Positions 24,731-34,530 of a stretch of DNA of 54,608 nucleotides are shown piece by piece; positions within the stretch are counted from its first letter, which is position 1; each line of letters opens with the position of its first letter. Source of the DNA: Prorocentrum cordatum (taxonomy: Eukaryota > Sar > Dinophyceae > Prorocentrales > Prorocentraceae). The DNA lies in contig CAUYUJ010006308.1 in the NCBI GenBank assembly GCA_963575745.1, positions 1-54,608 on the forward strand, read 5' to 3'. The notes under the pieces are model-generated. The model was not told where the DNA came from and made no database searches. It saw nothing but the letters and a program-made list of their open reading frames with translations. Position numbers and translations under genes: made by a program.

Positions 24731-25158
24731 CGCACCAGAAAGCCGCAGCCGTGCCCCGCCGCCGCCCAGGCCGCGGCCCGGCTGCGCTCCGGCCGCGGCC
24801 GCGGCTGGGGGGCGGCGGGGGGCAGCGGGAGGAGGCAGAAGTGTCAGGCAGCAGAGAGGGGCCGGCCAGCAGGGAATAAGAAGAAAAGAGCAGCAGCGGC
24901 GAGGGAGCGGGAGGGACGACGACGACGACGACGGAGGCGCGAGGGGCCGGCGGGGGGGCACCGGGAGAGCGCAGCAGGGCAAGGCAAGCAGAGGGGGGCC
25001 GGCCAGCAGGGAGCGGCGAGGGAGCGGGCGCAGCGGCGAGGGCAGCAGCGGGGAGGGCAAGCAAGCAAAGGGCAGCGGGAGGGCAGCGGCGAGGGCAGCG
25101 GCGGGGAGCGCAGCAGGGCAAGGCAAGCAGAGGGCAGCAGCGGCGAGGGAGCGGGGGG
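24731..25158 (+). repeat. Purine/GC-rich low-complexity spacer
   Basis: Irregular GGCAGCGGCGAGGGAGCGGG-type sequence, with short repeats of GCAGCAGGGCAAGGCAAGCAG and GGGGCCGGCCAGCAGGGA. Open frames on both strands are composition effects. No gene is recognised. Confidence 0.75.
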
Positions 25159-25401
<243 letters not shown>

Positions 25402-25581
25402 GGGGGGGCCGCCGCCGCCGCGCAGCCTCCACAGGCGCTCCTCCTTCTCTTCCTTTAGGCTCAAGGAGCCTTGAGCTTCTAGCGCGGCCCGGGGGTCTGC
25501 AGTCGTTCCGCAGGGAGCGGCCGCGGGCTCTGGGGCCTACCTTCGGGGCTAACCCGAGGGAGATCTGCTGTCTCACAGGAG
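25402..25581 (+). promoter_or_regulatory. Leader of the Helentron gene with spliced-leader-like relic and acceptor-like site
   Basis: TTTAGGCTCAAG at 25454-25465 matches the last 12 bases of the dinoflagellate spliced leader (TTTTGGCTCAAG) at 11 positions. It also forms a perfect palindrome, GCTCAAGG-AG-CCTTGAGC (25459-25476). CTGCTGTCTCACAG, just before the start codon at 25582, resembles a pyrimidine-rich 3' splice or trans-splice acceptor. Both assignments are inference from short matches. Confidence 0.35.
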
Positions 25582-27798
25582 ATGGCGGGGCACCTGGTGA
25601 AAGCCCAGGACCTGCTGCTGCCTCCGGGTGGCGGTGGGGGAGCTGGTGCAAGCCTAGCAGAGTCGTGCGTCCCTGCGCGGAGTGCGGCGCGTCCGGTGCA
25701 AACCCGCGACGACCTTCTGCTGCTTCCTCCGGGAGGCGGTGGGGGAGTTGGTGAAAGCCCAGCAGAGCTGTGGCTCCCTCTGGGGACTGCGGCGTGCCCG
25801 GTGAGAGCCCGGGTACCTCTCTCTTCAAGACCTGGGCTCTCCTGCCCAGGCCGCCCTTCGGGGTGTGCCTCAGAGCAATCTGAGGAAACGCTGGAGCCCG
25901 CAGAAGCTTTCGAGCACGCTGTGGGGGAAGGCTCGGCCGCGTACGCGGTTGTGCTCTCGAGTGATCGAGAGAAATGCTGGGTTGATGCCGGCTCTCCCTC
26001 CGCGGGTGCGATGCGCGGACACCCCCGGGTTCACCACGCCGGGGTTCATCGACACTTCACGGCAGTCGCTCGGGAGTCTCCACTCTCCGAGAGAGATAGT
26101 AGTGAAGGGCACCTCGATCCTACCGAGGCTAAACAAAGGACCTATGCAGCGGGCGCTCGGGAGTCTCCTCTCCCTTGGCAGCTAGCTGTTGTGGAAGCCC
26201 CAGCTCCGGCTGGGCGCCTGGCCGCGCCACGCTGTGCGGCCGGGGAAAGTCCCGCGAAAGCGGGCCCTGGTTCCCCTCCAGGTGGGCCTCGTGCCAAGGG
26301 GACCCGGTGGTTCATCACATCGGGTTACACTGAAGGAAACGAAGGTTTGGAGAGAATGTCTGTATGTGCGGAAGCGTGGTGTGGCGGTGGCGCGGCGGGT
26401 GCGGTGGGCGAACGCGACTGCGGTCTGCGCTGGGAGGACGAAACGCTCGCGAATTTTTCGCGGGCGTTTTCGGCGCCAGCGCGGGCTGTGCGGCGCGGGG
26501 AGGAGGCCTCTGGGTCAGTGCGCTGGGAGGGGGAAACTATCGCGAATTTTTCGCGACGGTTTTCTGCTTCGGCGTGTGGCCTGTTGGGCCGAGCGGGCGT
26601 CTCGGGAATGGCGCCCTCGGAGGGGGAAACGCTCGCGGATTTTTCCCGAGGGTCTTCTGCTCCGGGGGCCGCTCGGTGCGGATGTGTCTCTTCGGAGGCA
26701 GCGCGCTGGGAGGGGGAAACCATCGCGAATTTTCCGCGAGAGTTTCTCGATTCTGCGCGTGCGGCGGGCGCGGTGGGCGGACGCGACTGCGGTCTGCGCT
26801 GGGAGGACGAAGTGCTCGCGAAACCTTCGCGGGCGTTTTCGGCGCCAGCGCGGGCTGTGCGGCGCGGGGAGGTGGCCTCTGGGTCAGTGCGCTGGGAGGG
26901 GGAAACTATCGCGAATTTTTCTCGACGGTTTCCTGCTCCGGCGTGTGGCCTGTTGGGCGGAGCGGGCGTTTCGGGAATGGCGCTCTCGGAGGGGGAAACG
27001 CTGGCGGATTTTTCCAGGGGGTCTTCTGCTCCGTTGGCCGCTCGGTGCGGATGTGTCTCTTCGGAGGCAGCGCGCTGGGAGGGGGGAACTATCGCGAATT
27101 TTCCGCGACAGTGTTCCGATTCTGCCGCCAGCGATTGTGACAAGGACGACGAGACTGACGCTGACGACGATTGGTTTGGAGCTGACGACGTTGTCAGGCC
27201 AGCCCCGGTTTTGGCTTCCGCTTGGGCGCCGGCGTTGGCCTCGGCTTCTGTCGCGGCCGTGGCCTCGATCCCGGCTCCGTCTGTGCGGGGCGCGGAGCGC
27301 GCCCTGCCGCTGGGGGGATCAGTTGAGTGGGAGGACCGGCTGCGTGAGAGCTTGCGCGCAGAGCACGACGTGTTCAGGGAGGAAGTCGTGGATGATTCCG
27401 CTTGGGAGGCGGCGGAGCGCGAGCAGAAAGCGCATCGCAAGGCGTGCCGCGCGTCGCTTCGGAGGTCGCGCTGCGCGCGGCGGGAGGCGGAGTGGGCGCG
27501 GCGGACGGAGGCGGCGGCGGCGCGTAACGAAGAGATGGCGGTCCGTGTCCCGCTTCTGGTCGTGCCGCGCCCGCTTCCGCGCGATGAGTCGCCGCGTGCG
27601 CGCGATGAGTTGCCGCGGCGTGCCCGGGTGTCCCGCGCGGCGCTGGGGGGGCGGAGAAGCGCGCGACTGCAGCAGTTTCTGAATGCCCGAGCGGCGCGGG
27701 CTGTCGATTCGGTGTCCACCCCGCGCGTGGCGCTGCCGTCTCTGGAAGCGCGGGTGTCTGCGCTGTCAGTCGGGGAGGTTGCGCTGATTGCAGCTTAG
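25582..27798 (+). CDS. Repeat-rich N-terminal ORF of the Helentron region (738 aa)
   Basis: The function is not recognised. The start is an ATG in a good context (GAGATGG) just after an acceptor-like CACAG. Residues 10-85 contain two 35-residue repeats (105 bp). Residues ~275-515 contain eight copies of a WEGETIANFSR-like motif arranged as two 123-residue supra-repeats. An acidic stretch (DCDKDDETDADDDW) follows, then a charged, probably helical Arg/Glu/Ala segment at ~575-665 and an RRSARLQ motif near residue 692. The motif DNA is the same hairpin core as the satellite at 21.8-24.7 kb. The ORF ends in TAG where the next ORF overlaps in another frame by 11 bp, so it may be the N-terminus of the Helentron polyprotein or a separate upstream protein. 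Confidence 0.55.
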   Translation: MAGHLVKAQDLLLPPGGGGGAGASLAESCVPARSAARPVQTRDDLLLLPPGGGGGVGESPAELWLPLGTAACPVRARVPLSSRPGLSCPGRPSGCASEQSEETLEPAEAFEHAVGEGSAAYAVVLSSDREKCWVDAGSPSAGAMRGHPRVHHAGVHRHFTAVARESPLSERDSSEGHLDPTEAKQRTYAAGARESPLPWQLAVVEAPAPAGRLAAPRCAAGESPAKAGPGSPPGGPRAKGTRWFITSGYTEGNEGLERMSVCAEAWCGGGAAGAVGERDCGLRWEDETLANFSRAFSAPARAVRRGEEASGSVRWEGETIANFSRRFSASACGLLGRAGVSGMAPSEGETLADFSRGSSAPGAARCGCVSSEAARWEGETIANFPREFLDSARAAGAVGGRDCGLRWEDEVLAKPSRAFSAPARAVRRGEVASGSVRWEGETIANFSRRFPAPACGLLGGAGVSGMALSEGETLADFSRGSSAPLAARCGCVSSEAARWEGGTIANFPRQCSDSAASDCDKDDETDADDDWFGADDVVRPAPVLASAWAPALASASVAAVASIPAPSVRGAERALPLGGSVEWEDRLRESLRAEHDVFREEVVDDSAWEAAEREQKAHRKACRASLRRSRCARREAEWARRTEAAAARNEEMAVRVPLLVVPRPLPRDESPRARDELPRRARVSRAALGGRRSARLQQFLNARAARAVDSVSTPRVALPSLEARVSALSVGEVALIAA
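25614..25820 (+). repeat. 105-bp in-frame tandem repeat inside the first ORF
   Basis: Two copies of CCTCCGGG(T/A)GGCGGTGGGGG followed by AG(C/T)TGGTG(C/A)AAGCC lie at 25621 and 25726. The 105-bp period equals 35 codons, so the frame is kept. Confidence 0.75.
26401..27138 (+). repeat. Two 369-bp in-frame repeats, each of four hairpin-core units
   Basis: GCGGTGGGCG(A/G)ACGCGACTGC occurs at 26401 and 26770. Each 369-bp unit (123 codons) holds four sub-units of ~92 bp centred on a version of CTCGCGAATTTTTCGCG. The hairpin is kept in most copies although its sequence varies, for example CGCTCGCGAA with TTCGCGGGCG. The open frame is preserved throughout, unlike in the neighbouring satellite. Confidence 0.85.
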
Positions 27799-29722
27799 TT
27801 TTCGCTGCGCTGGGTCTGTTCCCGCCAAGGCCACAAGTTCTTTCGGGTGGCCGCGCTGTGACGCGCGCGATGGCGCGCGCGCGGATGTGGAAAGAGAGAG
27901 AGAGCTTCTGGCGCGACGTGGACGCTCCGTCCGATGCGGCGCCGTCTGCCGCGAAGGTTGGGTCGCCAAGTGGTTTTACTGTGGCCTGGGTGGGCTCTCC
28001 GCGCGGAGGTGCGGGGGGCGGCGCGTGTGCGCGCGCAGGTTCTCCCCCGGCATTGGCATCCGCGCTGCCAAGGCCAGGGCGGGCCGGGGCGCGGACGAGT
28101 GCGTGGGGGGCGCTGCCTGGAGGGCGTCGCAGAGGGCGGGGCAGTGCGTTGGCGATGCGGCTCTGCGCGTGGCCTGTGTCTTCGCCGCGCTGGGCGGTGT
28201 TTTCTGGGATGTGTGTTCCCGCGTGGGACGACTCGGTGCTGCTGGGGGGTCTGGCGCGTCCCGCGCGTGGCGGCGGCGCCTTAGACGTGGCGTCGCGTCG
28301 GGGCGACTCGGAGTTGTTGATGCGGGAGATCGCCTGGGGCCGTGGCGGAATAAGTGTCTGCAATTGAGTGTCGCTCGGTGCGGGGGTGCTGGCGCGCGCG
28401 CGCAGGCGGAGTGCTTCTTCGAGTTGCAGTGCGCTAATGATTCCGGAGCTGGGGCGTGCGGTGACGCGGCGGAGAAGGCGAACTTTGCTATCGTGCAGGA
28501 TTGGCTGGAGGCGCGCCGTTCGAGGATGCGAGTCTATGAGGCGGAGAGTGCAGATGGTTTACTGCGTGGGGCGTGTTCCGGCGCATGGTTTTTGGGTTCC
28601 GCGGGGGGGGCCGAGATCGGCAGCGTTGTGTGGTACCCACAGGGCCATGTGGCGACGGTCGTTGATGTGGACAGTCGCTTGGCCGCTGGCGTATCTCTCG
28701 GAGACGCAGGCGCCGCGCCGTGGCTGCGGTCGATTGCAGGCGCGCCGAAGAGGAGTGCGCCGAAAAAGAAGGCCGCCGCGAAAAGCCAGCGAGTTGCGCA
28801 TCTCCGCGGTGCGCAGAAACCGAACGTCATGGCGGGCGTTGCTGCGCGGGAGCGACGCGCGACCGGTGAGGATGGGGCGCCGTCGTCGTCTGGCGAGGAC
28901 ATGCCAGTCATCCAGGGAGTCACCGTCGATGATGCCGATTCGGGCGATGCCGCGGGGGCGTCCGTGCTTCGTCGACCTGCAGCTGCGGTCGCCACGCGCG
29001 GCCGCGCGTCTGGGGACGAGAGCGATTCAGGTGAGGGCATGCCGATGCTTCCAGGGGTTACGGTGGAAGAGGATGACGCGGGGGCTGCTCGGGCGCGATC
29101 GGACGCCGTCGCGTCGCAGGCAGCGGCTGCGAGGCGCGCTCTTCGGGGCGCGGCTTCGGCCGCGGCGCCGCCGAGCGATTTTGATGGCGAGGAGATGCCT
29201 GTCATCCCTGGAGTGACCGTGGACGTCGGGGGTGCTGACGATGGTGCAAGCGATGGCAGCGGGCTGGCCGCGCGTCCGCGCGGTGCCCGGAGAGCACGCC
29301 GGAAGCGCGGGGCCGCGGACGGGGTGCTTGCGTCCGAGGCAGAGTCCCGGCAGTTCCAGCCGGATTACGTGGACGAGGACCGCTGCAAAGGGCTGACGTG
29401 GGGGGGGGGCTGGGGGCGAGAGCAGTGCCGGTTTCGGCCGAAGACGGGGAGCGACGTGTGCGGGAAGTGCGCTCGATATGGGTGCCCGCACGGGCGCGTC
29501 AGGGGCCCGATTCCTGCAGGCGCGTTGGATAAGTTCAAGGAGTTCGCGCTGAAGGCGAACAAGCCATCTAAGCAGTGGTACGCGCGGCACGCGATGTGGG
29601 ACGTGGCGTCGAAGATGAAGCCTGAGCTGAAGTCCTTGTGTGATGTGGACGAGCACAAGCGATTTGTGTTAACGAACAGTGAGTACGAGCAGTGCCTCAA
29701 GCAAGTCCATGACAATCTCCGA
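27788..29722 (+). CDS. Helentron segment with threefold MPVIPGVTV motif and Cys/His cluster
   Basis: Open from 27788 in frame 2. The formal stop is at 29963-29965, but the plausible protein leaves this frame near 29715-29725. The first ~190 residues are Cys-, Arg- and Gly-rich and may not be coding. From about residue 200 the sequence looks protein-like. Three repeats carry GE(D/G/E)MP(V/M)(I/L)(Q/P)GVTV followed by acidic residues (about 28895, 29035 and 29190). A cluster CX13CX10CX2CX4CPH at about 29383-29490 is followed by HGRVRGPIP. I do not recognise a named domain; a zinc-binding role is inferred from the Cys/His pattern. Confidence 0.5.
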
Positions 29723-30325
29723 ACAATAAGAACCATGGCCGTTCTGGCTTCGTATACGAGAAGGGGGCAGGGGTGCGGACACTGCAGGATCGCTGCGGGG
29801 AGGGAACTACTCGGTTCGGATCGGAGAGGGAGTCCTACAATGGGCAGCAGGGGGGGAAGGTGTTCATGTGGTACAGCAGGGCGGTCTTCAACAAGTACCT
29901 GGGGCAGCTGCAAGCTTCCGAAATGGATTGTAGCGAGAAGGACTGCGTGGAGGCGTTGCGGTTGACCAGCGAGGAGATCCGGCGGTACCCAATGAAGCAG
30001 CAGTATCTGAAGCCGTACGCAGGCCCGCAGTGCTATCCGCACATTGATCCGCGTTCGAAGGAGAACAGGCTGCACGCGAACGAGAAAATGGGGCACTCGC
30101 CCGGAGAGGATCCGCAGGGGGGCGGCGACGGCGGCGCCAGGCCCGAGGCGTGCGGGGGAGCCGACGACGGGGCGTCGCACTTGTTCTGTATGCGGAATTG
30201 GGCGCAGTGCGATCGGTGCCACTGCTGGCGCCTGCTTCTGCCTGCCTGCGCTGCGCGCGCGCGAGGGGATGAGTATTACAAGGTTCGCGATACCGACTTG
30301 GAGTTGGGAGGAGTGGTTGAGGGGG
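29713..30325 (+). CDS. Helentron segment with incomplete CW-type zinc-finger-like motif
   Basis: Frame 1 is open from just after a TGA at 29710. It reads sensibly from about 29722 (FVYEKGAGVRTLQDRCGEG) to about 30320, joining the previous segment through a one-base shift. WAQCDRCHCWRLLLP at about 30197-30241 matches the first half of a CW zinc finger (W-x-Q-C-D-x-C-x2-W-R-x-L-P), followed by EYYKVRDTD where the family has F/Y-Y-C. The second pair of zinc ligands is therefore missing. CW domains read methylated histone H3 lysine 4 in chromatin proteins. With two ligands absent, function here is doubtful. Frame 1 formally runs on to 30867 but becomes Arg/Gly-rich nonsense after the G6 run at 30321. 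Confidence 0.5.
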
Positions 30326-30326
30326 G

Positions 30327-30860
30327 CGGCGCATCGGTGTGCGGCGGCGGCTGGTGCGTCGAGAGACCAGGACGCTGCGCTCGGTGGGGGGGGCGGCGAC
30401 GCCGTGGAGGGTGCGATGCAGCAGGGCGGCGACGCGGGCGAGGGCGGGGGTGGGGGGGGGGGTGCGCGGCGGCGCTCGGAAGCGGCGCCTGGGGCGGAAG
30501 ACGTCCGAGGCGGAGGCTGCCGAGCCCGCCGCGGTGCGCGGCGGGGCGCGGAAGCGGCGGCTGGGGCGCAAGACGTCCGAGGCAGAGGCTGCTGGGGGCG
30601 ACGCGGGGCGCGAGGCCGCGGGGGCCGGGCGTGCGGGGGAGGGCGCCGCGGGGGTGGCGGCGGCGCGGAAGCGGCGGCTGGGGCGCAAGACGTCCGAGGC
30701 AGAGGCCGCTGAGAGCGGTGCGGGGCGCAGGGGCGCGGAGGAGGGGCGAGCTGGCGAGGGGGGCGCGGAGGTGCCGGAGGCGCGTGGGGGCGCCGGAGAC
30801 TCGAGCGCAAGACGTCCGCCGAAGAATGGGCCGAAGCGGGCGGTGCGGTCCGCGGAGCCG
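30327..30860 (+). CDS. Basic repeat linker of the Helentron protein, frames 2-0-2
   Basis: After the G6 run at 30321-30326, frame 2 gives GASRDQDAALGGGGGDAVEG up to the G11 run at 30452-30462. Frame 0 then gives three copies of (K)RRLGRKTSEAEAAE (about 30486, 30549 and 30667). After the G5 run at 30786-30790, frame 2 resumes with a fourth, diverged copy, RRLERKTSAEEWAEAGG, which flows directly into the next segment. The persistence of the same motif across two frame changes supports one-base indels rather than separate genes. The motif looks like a basic nuclear or DNA-binding linker. Its function is unknown. Confidence 0.5.
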
Positions 30861-33800
30861 TGGATGAGGAGGGCGGTGGTGACGAGGCTTGCGGCGGCAT
30901 GGCGGAGTTATCGGCCTCGGATTGCGACGACGAGCGTTCTGCGTCAGATCATGAGTGCGCCTCGGAAGAAGACGCGGCGCCGCTGCCGCGCGAGGTGCGC
31001 AGCGCGCTCGATGCGGAGCTGGTGCGTTTCGCGGGTGCTGGGCCGCCGACGGAGGCAGACCTGGCGGGGGCGCGAGCGGCCGAGGAAGGGCGCGGGAGCG
31101 CGCCGCGCCGCGCGGGATTGTCGCGAACCGGAGGTGGGGATGCGCGGGCGTGGGCAGTTGCGTCCGTGCCCCACCTCAAGGACAAGCGGATGGTGGCATT
31201 GGTCGGTGCCGTCCGCGAGTACCTCGTGTTGTGCCGTCAGTGCGACCGGGGTAGTTTTCGGATCCAGGGGTCGGACGGTGATAAGTTGTGGGGTGCGCTG
31301 ATGGAGCCGGGGCGGCCAGGACAGTTCGGGCGCGTGCTGCTGGAGCTGGAGGATCGCGCGCGCGGTCGTGGGCCGAGCGCGGAGCGTTCGTCTTGGGAGG
31401 CGATAGCCGTGGAGGAGGATTTCCGTCGTCGCTCGGAGTGGCCCCGAGTGCGTTTCGAGTGTAGTATGTTGCAGACGCCGGTCGTGTCCGAGAGCGGCGG
31501 GGCGCAGTGGCGGGCGGTGCGGTGCTGCGATGAGCCGGGCGGGGGCGATGCGGATGATTTCCAGGCTCTGTGGCAGCGCGAGTCGCGGGTCGCGGCCGGC
31601 TTCGCAGCGAACGTGGTTCGGGATGACGACGTGGTCGTGTTGCCTGTGGAGCGGCCTGCCGGGTGGACGGAGCCCGCGCACATGGCGGGGGCGTGGTGGC
31701 GGGGCCAGGGCCCGCGGGAGCGCAGAGCAGAGGAGGGGGAGAATCCCGGGCGCGTCTGGGTGGGCCAGCTGCAGGAGGACGCCGGCGTGGCGGGGCTGCT
31801 GCCCGAGGGCGGCGCGGGCGAGCGCACTGCGAAAGAAGGGCTCGACGCGCTGCAGCAGGCCGGTCAGGAAGCGCGGGGGGCGGGTCGCGCGGGTCGTGGC
31901 CGGGGGCGCCGGGCGAAGAAGCGCGGTCGGTACGGGAATGATTTGCGGGCCGTAATTCGGACCAGATGGGCGCCTGGGAGGTCGTCGGAAGGTGCCGGCC
32001 CGGGCGTCGCGGAGTCGTTTGTGTTTGGATCAGCGCCAGAATCGGAGCATTGGGAGATTCGTGTGGAGGCGCGTTTGCGCGAGCGCTGCGGCGGGCGTGT
32101 AGACCAACGAGCGCGTGTTGCTGCAGGGGACGTTCACCAGAAGTGCATGCTGCTGGCGCTGAAGACGGTGCCGCTGCGCGTGGCGAAGTATGACGTGCAG
32201 CTGCGCGATGCGTCCGTGCGGGCCGTGCAGGCGGCGCAGGCGATCCTGACGCGCATGGTGAAGTTCACGTGCCACGAGTGCCAGGAGCGGTTCCCGGCGT
32301 TCCACCCTGCCTTCGAGCCGCCGGACCAGCTGGCGGATGAGATGCTGCTGCTGCGTCGCGGCGGGGACGGGCTGGCTGCGTGCAGCACGGAGGTGGCCGA
32401 GTGGGGCGAGGTGCCGCCGAGCGACCCGCCGGATGGCTTCGCCCTGGAGTGCGCGGGCGTGTGCATGCGGTGTAGGCGGGATCTGGACAAGCAGGCGGCG
32501 GCCGCGCCCACGGAAGACGACCTGTATCAGGTGGTGGGTCTCCGCACCGCGCAGAATCACATGGACCCGTGCTTCCGGTTCCCCTCCGATGACCTGCGCG
32601 ACCTGTTCGACCAGGCCACGCTCACGGAGAGCCTGCTCATTGCTCTGGACCACATGCAGGTGCATCTGGCCACCGTGTCTCGGACAGGGCTGCGCAAGTT
32701 CCGCAAGAACATCATCTCGTTCCCGCAGGATGTGGCCGGGTTCGCGCGGCGTCACGAGCTAATGAAGGGGTACCGCGTCGGGGATCGCGTGAACTCGGTG
32801 CGCGGACCTGGCGAGCGCCCCGACGACCCGCACCGCCCGGAGCGCATTGCCGCGGGGGGCACGGACGAGGAGCGGCAGCGCTTCGGCGTGGACGTGTACG
32901 GGCGCCTGGTGTTTCCCGGTCGGGTCGCGGAGGTGCTGCTCAGTGGGGAAGTGATCATCGACTACGACCATGGCGGCAGGGGGAGGGAGCTTCAGGAGAA
33001 CGTGGAGCCGCGGGTGATGCTGCCCTGGCACCCGAGGAAGGTGCCCTTCAGTCTGATGCTGCGGCGAAACGTTGGTTTCGGGAAGGAGGTGGTCGAGGGC
33101 CTGCACGTGCGCTGGCGCTACTGTGGGCACCTGCTGCGGGCGCTGTGCGCGTTCGCCGGCACGTACGGGCCCTGGCGCCTGGGCGGCACTGCGAATGAGC
33201 CCATGCACAAGTACTACGACCCGCGTTTGTTTGATGTGCTGCCGGACGACGACATCATCCGGTGCTATGCGCCGAAGGAGAGCGACGACGGCGCCGTGCT
33301 GTCGGGGGACGAGGCGGGGGAAGCCGAGGGGCCGGGGCCGGTGACTCGGGCGGAGGCCATTGCCAGGGATACTGTTCCGTGTGGCGTCGACGTCGTCACG
33401 CCGCGGCAGTTCATTGCCGCGGGTTTCGACGTGCACTTCGTGGGGCCGCGTGATGAGGCTCAGCGAGGGGCGAGAGTCCGCGACGGCGACGGCGCACAGC
33501 GTGGCGACGAGGGCGGCCAGGACGCCGCGGGCGACGGTGGTGCGATGGAGGCAGATGAGGACCAGTTCGATGTCGGGGACGGAGACGAGGCCATGGCCGT
33601 CGATCACGATGTGTTCAGTGCTTGGCTCGAGAAGGCGCAGTTCAGGTACGGCGGGGCTGTGCAGCGATGGTGGGCGGGGCTGCAGCCGGAGGCGGAGGGC
33701 CATTTGGAGGGGCTGAAGTTTGGTGATGACGAGACGACGGAGGACCTGTTCGGGCGCTTGCTGGACGCGGCGCGGGGGGAGAGAACAGTGGTGGCCGTGC

Positions 33801-34520
33801 AGAGGGATCGGGTGCCCGTGGAGTGCGTGCGCGTCGATTTCCTCGTGGACTGGATCGGGCCGCGGGTCGGGGGGCCGTTCTCTGACCCAGACGGGGGCGT
33901 GACTCCGGAGGCGGTCCTGGACGATGTGATGCTGGAGTTGGCCATGGCCGGCAGGTTCGTGGGAGCTGCTCAGGACAAGGATACGGGGTGCGTGGAGGAG
34001 AATTTGCCGGAGTTTGACGAGGGCGAGGTGGTCGCGCGGACGGGGGAGCGGATGATTTACGGGTGGCCCGGCCAGAGTGACGACCCGATCCCGGCGCGCT
34101 CTGTCGGTCGCTTCGCGAGGGCGTTCCCGTTGGAGTTCCCGATGGGCATCGGCGACCTCTTCGAGGACCGCCCTCGCCAGGTCTCCGTGCAGGAGTGGGT
34201 GCAGCACCTGATGCGCTACCGCACCGGGCAGTTCGTTGGTGGTCCGCGTGGGCAGCGCGTGATGTGGGCTATGGTGAACGTGCTGCTCCTGAACGAGGCA
34301 CGGGCGAAGGGCTTCGGCGTGTATCGGACCATGTACAGGCGGGCGGGGCTCGCGGTGCAGGGCCCGAGTGTGATGACCAAGGGTGGGCTCAGGCAGATCT
34401 TGGAGAGCGAGGACCGGGTGCGGATCCTGGTGGGTCAGCTGGCGAACGTTGGGCGCGACGTGCCCTCGACCACGATGCATTGGTCCTATGAGTCCAAGAA
34501 GTTGCAGAGTACCGTGAAGC
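30860..34520 (+). CDS. Helitron N-terminal region with DUF6570-like domain
   Basis: The frame-2 segment formally runs to 34726, but its coding sense ends at about 34515-34530. It continues upstream in the same frame, so GTG at 30860 is not a believable start. Early residues are acidic (SDCDDERSASDHECASEEDA). CHECQERFPAFHP (~residue 471) and the CAGVCMRCRRDL Cys pairs resemble a zinc knuckle. LTESLLIALDHMQVHL plus RKNIISFPQDVAGFARR (~residues 590-630) are the hallmark of the DUF6570-type region preceding Helitron Rep domains. FARAFPLEFPMGIGDLF, then QEWVQHLMRYRTGQF (~1085-1130) match the conserved stretch before Helitron_like_N. An acidic insert lies at ~880-915. Confidence 0.8.
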
Positions 34521-34530
34521 ACCTGTCCCT
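34515..34530 (+). other. One-base frame change in the Helentron gene (2 to 0)
   Basis: Frame 0 has a TGA at about 34514 and frame 2 loses sense after STVKHLS, so the switch falls in this short interval. One extra base relative to an intact gene would explain it. The Helitron_like_N domain is split by it. Confidence 0.75.

Noticed and set aside
32759-34522. Long reverse-strand open frame (587 codons) opposite the Helitron N-terminal region; similar ones at 36627-38606 and 24620-25828
   Set aside because: High GC content suppresses stop codons on the opposite strand. The translations are His/Arg/Pro-rich without family motifs, whereas the + strand shows clear domains.
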